The notes below the pieces were generated by a model that did no database searches, had not been told where the DNA came from, and saw only the letters and a program-made list of their open reading frames with translations. DNA of 64,000 nt. It comes from Brachionus manjavacas (Eukaryota; Rotifera; Eurotatoria; Ploima; Brachionidae). The stretch covers positions 9,872,501-9,936,500 of the forward strand of contig JAHQIY010000001.1 of the NCBI GenBank assembly GCA_019054805.1, given 5' to 3'. A program made the position numbers and the translations under genes. Of the stretch, positions 35,621 to 46,600 are shown one piece after another (the first letter of the stretch is position 1; the number at the start of each line of letters is the position of its first letter).

Positions 35621-35875
35621 TTAAAGCTTAAAATTAAATGCTAAGTTTTTTTTAAAAATCGGATTTTCTTTAAAAATCCACTGGTAAAGAGATAAAAAAA
35701 TTTTTTTTTTACGTAATGTTGGAGTTCTCTCAATAACTACAACACCGAATCTTTCCAACGTAAATGTGTATAGTTTGACAGTGCAATCTCGATGCAGTAG
35801 CCTCTGTGTCAGATCGGAGCCTTTGCTCAAAAAGGTATTTGAAAAGGATATGAGCGCCTCCTCATTATCCACTAA
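35621..35875 (-). CDS. Possible coding fragment of unknown origin
   Basis: A minus-strand frame of 83 codons starts MDNEEALISFSNTFLSKG and runs through QRLLHRDCTVKLYTFTLE and FGVVVIERTPTLRK. The first 55 codons are much less AT-rich than the surroundings, which suggests past coding function. The ATG lies just after TTTCTTTCTTAG, a good acceptor. The rest (after position ~35705) is low-complexity. I do not recognise a family; a retroelement gag or a lost exon are possibilities. Confidence 0.3.
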   Translation of the reverse strand, partial: LVDNEEALISFSNTFLSKGSDLTQRLLHRDCTVKLYTFTLERFGVVVIERTPTLRKKKIFLSLYQWIFKENPIFKKNLAFNFKL

Positions 35876-37065
35876 GAAAGAAAAGGGACATTATAATTAT
35901 TATTGACAGTGCAATACTATGATCTCATGCTCTTAGCAAGTCGCTATTATTTAACACTGTGTAAAATTAGACATACAATTTATTATTATTAAGTTATTAT
36001 TAGTTATTATTATAATATAGGAAAAGAGATTCAAAACTTTATTCTTTAGCCATTTTTTCTCTCTTTTCTTTATTATTTGTTTTGGCTAGAAGCGGCCAGT
36101 TATTAATAAAGTTATTTTTATTTAATTATTTCTCTATTTTTATTTTGTGTTATAACCTCGAACCACCAGACCCTAACAAATCCGGGAAATACATATTTAT
36201 TAAAGGTTTATAACAGTAATATTACGTCAGATTTGGTAAAATTAGATTATTTTTTAAAAATAAATGTGAAATTTGATGTAAAATTATGTAAACTTATCAA
36301 ATCATACATATTTGTATGATTTTTTGAGCTCTAGCTCGGTACAGAAAATAAATAAATAATAAAAAGAAAGAAAGCATAAAAAAGGCAACAAGTTCGTCAT
36401 TAACTGAATCTTTTAGTGGCTCTTTTGTTATTAGACATTACACTGATGACGAAACCATTTTAGATGAGAATCAATCGATGACAATATAAATGTGGTCAAT
36501 GTTCTAAAAGCCAAACGTAGCAAAAATTAAGAGTATGATCTTCACAAGACTTACGATTCATTAGACCTCGCAATAAACGTCAACAATTTCAGCGAAAAAT
36601 GGACAAGAGGTTGTCCAAGAAAAACACAAATGTGGCAACAATATCGTCGAAGCGTCAAAAAATATAATAATTATTTTTTTTAATATTTTTTTTAATTAAT
36701 TATACTTTAAAAAAAAAATTTATACTAAAAAAAATATAAATTTATATCGAATAAATCAATTTTGTATTCACTAAATCTTTTAATTTAGTGAAAATAATTT
36801 TTTTTTACAGTAATAAAATTTGATAGTAACATGCATCTTTTTTGATAGTATAAATAATCATATGCCCTTATCGAATATTAAATTTATTTATATTTCAAAA
36901 AATTAAAAAAATTTTCATCGTATTTTCATCGATTTTTTGCATTTTTTATTCTTAAACATGAGCAAAAATTTATTGACAACAGGTGGTTTTTTGTAAAAAA
37001 AAGTTTTATTGTTTCAAAAATTTATTCGAATTTATTAATCTAGATCTACTAAAATGAGTTAATTT
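35876..37065. other. Repeat-like intergenic region
   Basis: TGACAGTGCAAT occurs at 35777 and again at about 35905. A segment ending in ACCAGACCCTAACA at 36178 resembles an LTR end, but no partner was found. At 36400-36665 the plus strand holds two coding-like stretches (listed separately). The rest is A/T homopolymer DNA. Confidence 0.35.
36400..36665 (+). pseudogene. Broken coding remnant, family unknown
   Basis: Two frames give protein-like strings interrupted by stops: SFSGSFVIRHYTDDETILDE, and then EYDLHKTYDSLDLAINVNNF followed by EKWTRGCPRKTQMWQQYRR. The charged composition and reduced AT content suggest a former gene, possibly the DNA-binding N terminus of a transposase. No family can be assigned. 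Confidence 0.35.
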
Positions 37066-38877
37066 TTATTTAACTTCGTCATTATCCGATGAATCGAAGT
37101 CCAATTCTTGTTTTGCGTCGAGAAAAGCATTCAACTCTTCGATTGTTTTCGGATAGACTTGCTCTTCTGGCTGAGAAAAGTCAAGTTTTAAATCAGACAA
37201 GGTGGCTACTAAAGAGGCATCATTAGTTTGACTAGTACAATCTTCCTTGTTCCATGTATGCACGTTTTTGATGCATTCCAAAATTGCTTGTTTACAAGTC
37301 AAATTTTTGCCCAAAAAATAATTTAACATTTCTACATCGTTCTCTTGGTAAAGGTCCATTAAAAGCAGATTTAGATCATTTTTATCGTCATTAGTTAAAC
37401 CATATCCTTTATTGAGCAAGAGCATGATAATGTCTTTATGACTGCGAAAAATAGCCTGTTGAAAGCAAGTCCTGGTCATTGGTGAGCAATCGTTTACATC
37501 CACTCCAAGACTGATCAAATACTCAACCATTTCGCAAAATCCCGAATTGCATGCCAAGAAAAGAGGAGTCTCGCCCGCTTGGGAACTTTTCAAATTGATC
37601 GGACATTTGTAATCTACCAACAATTTGGCAATTTGCAAATTTTCATATTGTGCCATTGCCGTACAGTGTAGTGCAGTCATATTGAACTCGGCTTTTACAA
37701 CCGGGTTAGCACCTCTTTGCAACAAAAGTTCCACTATTTGAGTATTGCTTCTTTCACATGCGGCCCATAACGGGTTCAAAATCACGCCATTTTCATCTTC
37801 TCTGGTCTCATTTGCGCTACATCCCGCATTCAATAGCAATAAAAGTATCTCTTTGTTGTTTAAATAGGCCGCGTCCGTCACATATGAGCAATTCGGGTGG
37901 CGGTTGTTTAGGTCAAAGCCGTTCTTTAGCAAAAAATCCACCACTTTTGGACAGGAATTGACAATGGCCAAAACCATACATGTAACACCTTCATTGTTAA
38001 TTAAATTCAAATTTGCTTTATGATCTAATAAAATTTGCAATAATTCCAAATTTTCCTGTTCACAAGCGTACATGAATGGTGTGCAAGCACTCAAGTCTGT
38101 CTCGTTACAGTCCATTTTGAATTCTTCAAGCAGCATGGTGATCAATTTGAAAAAAAATTTTTCCTCGTAGTTTTTTTTCTCTATCTCTGTTTCCACTTGT
38201 AAGCCACTTTCGTCATTATCTTTGCACAAAAGATGCAAAATGTTTTTTCCACTTACATCTTTTACCAGAACATTGACATCATTTTTAATTAAAAGTTCTA
38301 AAATTGGTATATTTTTGTAAAAGGCAGCACCATGGGCACATGTACAATTATCAATGTTGATTAAGTTGACATCGCCTCCACATTTGATCAAAGCTTCGCA
38401 AGTGGCCAGGTCACCTAGTTTTGTAGCCCAGTGCAAGGCCGAGTCATTGCGCGTTGTCAGCGCGTTCACCAAAGCGCCGTATTGAACAAGCAGCTCTATG
38501 CACTTGTGTCTGTTGTTTGTTAGAGGGTCGGGGCCAATGCCAGCACAGAAATGAATAGGGGCTATATTGTTTAAATCATTGAAGGAGCACAGTGCATTGG
38601 GGTCCATTCGGTCAATTTTTAGATAGCGCTCTACTAATTCTACTAAACCGTAGCCACATGCTGTGTGAAGTTTAATAAGGCCTTTGACCAAAGATTTCGA
38701 TACCATGTCTTCTATTATTTCGTCAGCTAGATTGAAATTTTTTTCCGCATAGGCAGTTTTTAAAAGCAAAATGCACATTTTGGATTCTTCAGATTTTTCA
38801 AATTCACAATCATCAATTACAATTTGATCTGGTGCCACATTGGCTGATTGAGAACACATCTTTGGACATTCGGCCAT
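37066..38877 (-). CDS. Ankyrin-repeat protein, single exon
   Basis: A 603-residue intronless frame. After an acidic N-terminal ~65 residues, ankyrin repeats run from about residue 66 to 500. Readable repeat cores include IHFCAGIG (107), ALHWATKLGDLATCEALI (147), TPFMYACEQENLELLQILL (266), PLWAACERSNTQIVELLL (369), ALHCTAMAQYENLQIAKLL (402) and TPLFLACNSGFCEMVEYLI (437), about eleven repeats in all. The C-terminal ~80 residues are acidic (ending DFDSSDNDEVK). No SOCS box, kinase, death or transmembrane domain is visible, so it is a scaffold of unknown partner, probably cytosolic. The absence of introns in a 1.8 kb coding region contrasts with most neighbours and could reflect a retrocopy or simply a long exon. 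The ATG follows ATTAG by 4 nt. Confidence 0.85.
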   Translation of the reverse strand: MAECPKMCSQSANVAPDQIVIDDCEFEKSEESKMCILLLKTAYAEKNFNLADEIIEDMVSKSLVKGLIKLHTACGYGLVELVERYLKIDRMDPNALCSFNDLNNIAPIHFCAGIGPDPLTNNRHKCIELLVQYGALVNALTTRNDSALHWATKLGDLATCEALIKCGGDVNLINIDNCTCAHGAAFYKNIPILELLIKNDVNVLVKDVSGKNILHLLCKDNDESGLQVETEIEKKNYEEKFFFKLITMLLEEFKMDCNETDLSACTPFMYACEQENLELLQILLDHKANLNLINNEGVTCMVLAIVNSCPKVVDFLLKNGFDLNNRHPNCSYVTDAAYLNNKEILLLLLNAGCSANETREDENGVILNPLWAACERSNTQIVELLLQRGANPVVKAEFNMTALHCTAMAQYENLQIAKLLVDYKCPINLKSSQAGETPLFLACNSGFCEMVEYLISLGVDVNDCSPMTRTCFQQAIFRSHKDIIMLLLNKGYGLTNDDKNDLNLLLMDLYQENDVEMLNYFLGKNLTCKQAILECIKNVHTWNKEDCTSQTNDASLVATLSDLKLDFSQPEEQVYPKTIEELNAFLDAKQELDFDSSDNDEVK

Positions 38878-40212
38878 TTTTCTAATCTAAATTTTTTTTG
38901 TTTAATTTTTAAAAATGTGGTGAATTCTAATTAGTTCTATTAACTAAAAATTATTTTATTTAAAATTTAATTTTATTACAAGAGCATTTGAATTTTTAAT
39001 TTTAATGCCAATAGGCTTTGCTTAGGTTTATCAGATATTTTTGCAAGTGCCAGCTTGGAATTAAAATTAAATTAAAATGTTAGTATTAAATAAACATAAA
39101 ATTTATGCTTTAATTGTTGCCAAAATTCTAAGATAAAACCTACAATTTATTAAGAAATTATTTGTTCTCAAAGCTAAAAAAGTCAGAAATATACTAGAGC
39201 ATGAATTTCAGGCACTAAATCGTTTCCATGGTAACTCAATTTTTCTTAAATGTATTGATTTATTGCCATAAACCTAGAAGAAAGCAAGCTTTGAAATTTC
39301 TACTAAGCTCAATTTAGAAAAACTCACTTCCTAAATCCTTTTGTGTTTGCACTGAATAATTTTGTATTCAAGTAACCACAAACTCATTTTATTTTGTAAA
39401 CTTCAGACATTTTATTGAGTCCACTTAAAGATTTATATTTTTATCTTGTTTTATAAATCAGCTCCAAATAATAAAATTTTATTTGTAAGTCTTTATAAAC
39501 GAAATATTTTTAATTTAAATTTATTCAATTGAACAAAACGAACAGATGGAATTTTGCAGGAATATCAAAATGCGGAAAAAAAAATTTTATTCTTTTTTAC
39601 AAGGAAATTTCATTGATAAAATTTGACACCTTTCTTTTTTTTTTATTTTTAGCTATTTTTGAATTTTAGGTTAAGTAGATTGTTTAATTTTTATTGAAGC
39701 ACATATCATGGATTATAGCAATTAAAAAGTTAAAATCTTGAGAAAACAAAAAATTCTTTAAAAAATTTAAAATTTAAATTTATTTAGATTTATGACTAAA
39801 TACTTATAAAAACAAAACAAAAAAAAAATCCTTGTTGTATAATTTTTGATTAGCAATAATGACTAATAATAATTTTCTAAATGATGATAAGCTTAGATCG
39901 AGTGAAATCTGGATATTTTGAATTTTTTGTGCCGCCAAAACAGTATCTTTTAAAAAATTTTAATTTGTTCTGTCTTCGAACAATGCTTGCTGAATTTTAA
40001 GTTGTGCTGACTAAATACCATAGTCGATTTAAAAAAATAGCATGATAATTCCATTTTAAGTTGTAAAAGAAGGCGATTATTTTTTTTATATAATTTCACC
40101 TCCTGTGAACCATTAGGCATTCCAAGTTCTCATTTAAGCTAACCTGGCTGATAACTCTGACCCTTTATCTTCTTGATTTATTTCAAAAATTTTTTGAATT
40201 TAGTTTTTATGT
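38878..40212. other. Intergenic, no gene seen
   Basis: 5' flank of the ankyrin gene. No exon, tRNA or clear repeat was seen. Confidence 0.6.
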
Positions 40213-41945
40213 TGTTTAATAATAATAATAATGATAACAATAATATTAATGAGCTACGGTAAGCAGGCTTGCGAAGATGTCTTTCTAGAAAGAATCTATG
40301 GTAGCTAGATGCACATATATTGAAATCTAGTTGCATATAAAAATACATTAATAGTTATCTATTTCATTAACAATAAAGTATATAACTTATAATAAGTAAA
40401 TGAAATACAAAACTATACAATCAAGCTTCGATAATCCGATCTAAGATTATCGGTAATATTCGGAATTTCAACCAAATTCAAATTTCTCTTTAATTCATTT
40501 TATATTTACATGATAAATAATATCTAATGTCCGGCTTAAAATGTCGGATAGTTTCTGTATTTCGTCATTTTCATTAACAAAATCAAACAAAATTTTTGTT
40601 AATATTACTCTGCAATCACGTCAAATAGAAAAGTTACAAGAAATTCGATTATATTTAATGAAATTTTTTTGTTTGACAAAACAATCAAATAGATATTGTT
40701 GACATTGACAAATACGATCATTGTTGCAATAATTAAGAGAAAAAAAGAAAATTCAGTCGTAAAAGTTTAAGAAAACTCTGTTATTAATATAGCGATTTTA
40801 ATATAAGGGGCTTTTGGTTATCAATTAAGAAAAATTCACACAGATTAATAATAAAATCATGGAATAATCTGTAAAAATTTTTTTAATTAAAGGAAGAAAA
40901 AAAAAGACATTTATTAAAAAAAACTTAAAAATAATGATCAATTGTTTTAGAACAAATTTTAAAAATTTTATTTTTTTTATATTTATTTTTGGCTATTTGC
41001 ATTGAAAAAAAAGTTAATAAATCATTTTTGTATAATTTTCTTTAATCCGACATTTTTTTATTTTTTTCTTAATTCCGGATTATCAAGTTTCCAACATTTT
41101 CTGTATGTTGTCATTAAATTGTAGAACCAAATGGGTCGGATTATCCAGGGTTGACGGCTTTAAAAACATATAGAGCTTGAAAAGATCTTGAAAAAAAAAC
41201 GAGAAGTTCCAGGAAAAAACTTATTACTTTAACTCAGTGTTGGGAAATGTGAATCTCTTTAGACTACACTTAAAATTATCGTATCTATTTGTGAATTGAT
41301 TGACTTTTGAAACTTCAATAACTTCCGATGAAAAATTATTCCATTCGTTTACAGAACTATTCTTGAAGGAGTTGGTTGAAGTTTGACCGGAGATTCTTCT
41401 CAAGTGTCCTCTGATTTCCTGCACAAGTCTAGTTTGGAACATTGAGTTGCAAGGCGCATGAGGTGTCGTCCAACTGATTTGATGGACTTCTTTGTTGAGT
41501 TTGAAAAATTGAACCATGTCACCTCCTAAATGTCGCTTTTAGAGGATAGGCTGCATTTGTAAACATTTAATAAGCAGCAAGTGTTGAACCATTTCGTGAG
41601 TGCATCCAGGTCTTGTTGTAGTATTAATATGTCGCTTTTACTGTGAATAAATGCAATTAGTTTGCTTTCATAAAGCTTCACTATAACTAACTACTGCTGG
41701 CATTTCGTTGATGTAAATCACGAACACCAATGGACCGAGAACGCTGCCTTGCCGGACACCGCTTGTCACATCGATCCAGTCAGAATTATCTGGTGCCTAT
41801 TAACTATTTGCCAAAAAATCACTTGCCCAGTTTATAATGGTCATACAAAAACCATAAGCAATCATTTTGGATCTAAGAGAGGAGTGACAAACTCTATCGA
41901 ACACTTTGACAAAATCAAGGAATACTACAAGAAAAGATAAAGTTT
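40213..41945 (-). mobile_element. LINE fragment, split by a pogo-like insertion
   Basis: On the minus strand, from 41945 downwards, the reverse-transcriptase segment reads VVFLDFVKVFDRVCHSSLRS (motif A). After a gap with two stops comes SGVRQGSVLGPLVFVIYINE (motif B); the catalytic YADD part is missing. The post-RT tail follows, with LQQDLDALTKWFNTCC, RGHLRRISG and NSSVNEWNNF, ending in TAA near 41224. The 3' terminal UTR and an ATT-rich tail lie at 40213-40335 and match the tail of the LINE in the FIGNL1 intron. The gap between them (40418-41157) is an inverted-repeat element. The copy has deletions and stops and is dead. Confidence 0.75.
40418..41157. mobile_element. Pogo/Tigger-like non-autonomous element
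   Basis: The left end CAATCAAGCTTCGATAATCC and the inverse of the right end CCGTCAACCCTGGATAATCC align at about 17 of 24 positions when extended by GA[T/C]C. Both resemble the known pogo/Tigger terminus that contains TCAA...GATAATCCGA. The left flank has TA, the usual target; the right flank TA is three bases away, so the exact end is uncertain. There is no transposase inside (about 740 bp, AT-rich, with a second GATTATCGG/TCCGG-type repeat near each end). Its position inside the LINE shows it inserted later. Confidence 0.6.
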
Positions 41946-43653
41946 AGTATAAAAAAAAGGATTATGACTTAAAATTTAGTTTAATTAAGACTAATCAATT
42001 TCGACTAAAAATATAATGTTTTTAAATATATCCAGATAACTATACTTATCTAATTGACACTGATTGCTTATTTTATTTAAAATTTTTTCATATTTTAAGC
42101 TAATGTTTTTTTTTTCTATGATTTTTTTGAATACAAGAAACTTTGAATTTATTTTTATTTTAATTTTCACTTGTAATGTCTCTTTGAAACGACAGGTCAA
42201 TTTTCTATCAGTTTACATCACTATTTGTCATCAAGTTGAATTTAATTGAATTGAAATAGATAAAAATTCGAAAATTAAAAAGATTAAATTAATTAATTCA
42301 AACATAACCCAAATTAAATATTGATTATTGATTTTCAACAAAATTTTAATATCATTCTAAATTTTCTTAAATTTAAAATTTTAAACTCAATATTTTTTAA
42401 TGTTCGAATTTAAGTATAATTTAATTCTTTTTGAATTTCCTATATTTGGTCATCTTTTTCACTGAAAAAGATTGTTTTTTGATCTTGTTTTGTCTAAAGA
42501 ATTTTTGAGTAATTTTTGAGAATTTTTTTGGGGTCATTACTTATAATACTGTTTAAAATATTCAGTTTTGGCAAATAAAAAAAATAAAAAATAAATTTTA
42601 AACATGACAAAAATGTCAATGACGGACAAATAGTACCTTATAAATCTTCAAAAAAAAGCAGGAATGCATCGTTCAATAATTTCAAACCACGTGTCTGGAA
42701 AATGTTCAAGTTTTCGATGAGAGCGACTTTTAGTCAATTTAGACTTTTTGTGTTAATAAAAATAAGTTAATAATTTTCAATTTTTTCTTCAAATAGAACA
42801 TGGAACACTTGTTGAATAAATCAAATTTTTTTATTTTTTTAAACTCAATTATTTTCAACTACCTGAGGGTTCGTGCATAAATTAAAATATAAATAAATAA
42901 AATTGGTTTAAACGGATGAATAATTATATATTTTTTTATAATGTCGATAATTTGTATTTTTTTTAATTGCTTTCAATTTTCAAATTTAAGGAACTCAATG
43001 CAAAACACTTGAAACTCAATTCGGGAAGAGTCACGTTTATTCGTTAGAAGTCAAAATTTATTTAAGTGTTTTTTAGATTATAATTACATATATTTTTAGT
43101 TATCTTATTTATTTTGTAATTTTTATTCAAATAAATATCAATAAAAATGTATACACACTTAACTAATCAATTAGTTTGGTTGTAAATAATAAGCTGATGT
43201 CACTTTCAAAATAATCTTGAGAGTTTCTTTCAAATTTTCTTGAGATATTTTTATCAAGTAAAAATAGTCAAATAATTATAATTATGAATCTAAATTTTGA
43301 ATTAAAAAAAAAAATTGAACAAAAGTTATTTAAAAAGATTAGACTATTCAGTTTTTTTAATTCATCAAAATGGGAGTATATAATTTATTTTTTTCAATTT
43401 TCTTATAAGATTAGACATAATTTAATACAATTTTGTTAATTTCTTAAAAAAGGGCTTAATATCAATCAAAAAATAAATCTCTTCTTACATCTATTATGTA
43501 TTGGAGCAAGTTGTTTAAATCTTAAAATTAAAATCTTTCAGAATTATAATTCAAAATGGTCATAATTAATTTTTGAAAATATTTTATTTAGTCAACTAAA
43601 GAGACTAAATCAAATGAACATACAAAATTTATTTTTGAAAAAAAAATTAAAAA
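41946..43653. other. Intergenic, no gene seen
   Basis: AT-rich. The complementary low-complexity frames at 41991-42249 are not convincing. The end should contain the FIGNL1 promoter; ATTTTATTTAG at about 43591 could be a 5' UTR acceptor. Confidence 0.5.
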
Positions 43654-46600
43654 ATGAATGATGAAATTTTAAAACGGTTGAAAAAAGCGAACGAAAATTT
43701 GATAAATTATATATCATTAGGAAATGGTGACAAAAATTTTGATTACCTTATCGAAAATTATCTAGTCGGAAATCAAAAACGCTACATAAACGAATTCAAT
43801 GATGCGATTAGCAATAATTTGTAATTAATTATATTTTTTAAATAAAAGCTTTTACTATGAATGTCGAGATAAAATACATTTTTATTAGTTACAATAATTT
43901 TACTTCCTTTGCATGTCTTTGCTATAATGCTAAGAAGGAAAAGTGTTCAGGGGAACAATTTTTTCTTAATAATAATCTTCAAAAGGCATTCCACATTTTG
44001 TAACAATATGATATTTTTTTTTTGAAAGAATTGATAAAAATGGCTATGATCTTATTTTAAATAGTTTTATTCAGAATTACCAGACAAAATTGAAGGAAAT
44101 TGCGAGCTTTTCATCAACGTTCGGCTTAAAAAATCGTAATTATTTCTCTTAAAGACTTTATTTGATCCCTAATTCTTTTTATTTAAGCCGTTGATGCATT
44201 TTTGACTTCTTCACAATGTAAAATTTTTTGCATTTTCCTTAGAATCAATTAATACAACTTAAAAAAGTTTCGAACAATTATGATTTTGGCAATCTGAACA
44301 TTCAAAAATTTTCCGAATACCAAAAAGAACTGTTCAATTTCAATAGAACGTCTTTCAAGCCCCTATGCCAAAACAGTCAATTAGATTTCTTTGATGAAAA
44401 GTCAACTTTTTACCAAAGTAATTCTTTAAAAAAAATGTATACATTTATATCTTTTATTATTTGTTTGAAGAAATTTTAGCTAATTCATGTAATAAATCTC
44501 AGACACAAAAAGAAAATAAGCCGCCCACTGAAAAGAATTTCTTTAAACAAACTCAAAATATTAGTTCAAATAGTGATCAAGGAGTTGTAGCTAATTCTAA
44601 TGAAACATCAACACTAAATGTTCCGTATAAACCTTGTTTGTATAAATCGAGCAGTTTACATTCATCTGGAACTCAAAATTCCACTGGGAACTTTAACACT
44701 CTTAATCATAATACCAATAATCCCAATGGGAACAGTTTTAATCCGGTGAATTGTTTAAATAGCAACACCTTTAATAATAACCTTGGCGGCAATGGATTTT
44801 CTAATAAATGTAAGCTAAATAATAAAGATTATTTAAAATTAATTAGTAATTTTTGACAAGTCTCCTCTTTGAGATATGAACCCAGAGCTACAAAAGTAAT
44901 TTTTTAAATTAATCTCATAAATTAACTAAATGGATTTTAAAGTGCTATAAACGAAGAAATGAAGATGAAGAAAAACAAGGCAATGATGGAAACTATGACG
45001 TTGATACGAGTGTTTTTAAATCCGCCAAGGAACAATTGCTGATGGATAATGCAAAACAAAACCAGCCAAATCAACAACAAAATAATTATTATTCAATGGC
45101 CAAAAGACCCATGAATAATCCTCCTGCAAGCAACCCAGCCAAGTTTGTCTCTTCGAAAGCTTCTTTAAATAGATTGATTCTGATTTATTTAAGACGAGGC
45201 GTTCACAGTAAATTTAATCTTCCTATTAGAAATGGTAATGATGAGCAAACTTCGAATCAATCGAGCTATTTGAATCAAAGTAAAAATACTCAGCCTAATA
45301 ATAGTACAGAAATTGAAAGCTTAAAAAACATTGATCAAAAATTAATTGAAACTATCATGAGTGAAGTAATATTCAGTTTTATTTTGGACCTAGTTCGATA
45401 AGTATTCTATGATTCCCCTGATGTGTGAACAATTCAAGACTTTCAGTCTGGAGAAAAATTTGTCGAGCTAAGTATTTTGTTGTCATTTGGGTGAACCAAA
45501 AAATTTAGTTAGATAAAAAAATTCCAAGTGAACAAAAAAATTAGATTTACAAAGAGAGAAAGAGAAATGATTTATAGATTTTGAAAAAAATTACGAATAA
45601 AAAAAAATTTAAACATTTTATTTAATTTTTCTACACTCGTTATATATTTTTAGATCCCTATCATCAACAAAATATTTATTAAGTATAGTAGGATATTTTT
45701 ACGGCTCAAAACTTGATCAATTTTCCACTATTCCTTTAGGAATCTACAGTTTTTCACAAACTAAGTTAATAGTCATTTAAGATTTTTTTTGAATTTAATT
45801 TTTATTCAATTTAAGTGTCTTTTAAAAAATTGTTCACATTTTAGATGAACCATGGTTCACATGTCAGACCAAAACCTTTCTTTTGAATTAGTTTTTTTTC
45901 TTTGCTGTTTTGACTTGACAGCATTTAAATTTTTTATTCATCTAGGTAATGGATAAGACGCCACCAATTACTTGGAACGATATAGCTGGACTTGAATTTG
46001 TGAAAAAAACAATCAAAGAAATAGTGATTTGGCCAATGCTTAGACCGTATGTCAATTGATCAAATTTTTTTTGAGGAATTGTTTTCTTTATTTTCGAGTA
46101 AACTAGGAATCCGCACTAATTCATTCAGTATCTTTCAAACTAAATTCTATGGTTTTATTCGATTGAGAATGCGGAAAAATCACTCATTAACTACTGGAGT
46201 TTCAATTATTTCCAAAATTTAATTTAGATAAATAGGGTTTTTACAACTTAGTATATCAAATAATGATTTCAGTATCTAAATTTTTACATGAAACTTATGG
46301 TTTGAATTCAAGTCAAGTGCAACATTTTTTTTATTAAAACAGGCTTTAATTTAATTTCTTACACTTTGAAGACACTGATTATTAGTAGTTCTCAAATATA
46401 TTGATAGCGAATATCAAATGAAATATAATTTTCATTGAAAAACATCCAAGCTTTTTTAGATCAAATCAAAACTGCTGAACATAGCATTTAGCCTTACGCA
46501 AAATAATCTTTAATTAAATACTAAAATTAAAACAGTTTTATCTTTTATTTTCATATTTTAAACAATTCGCATAATATAAGAACTATTTGAAATTTTTAGA

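Noticed and set aside
35876-36180. Possible solo LTR ending in CCCTAACA
   Set aside because: No matching TG start with a target duplication and no second copy in the window, so it is not annotated as an LTR.
36448-36465. CTGATGACGAAAC, resembling a hammerhead core without stem II
   Set aside because: There is no helix between the two core parts and no flanking stems; the segment reads better as a coding remnant.
37758-37961. 67-codon plus-strand frame
   Set aside because: It lies antisense inside the well-supported ankyrin-repeat gene.
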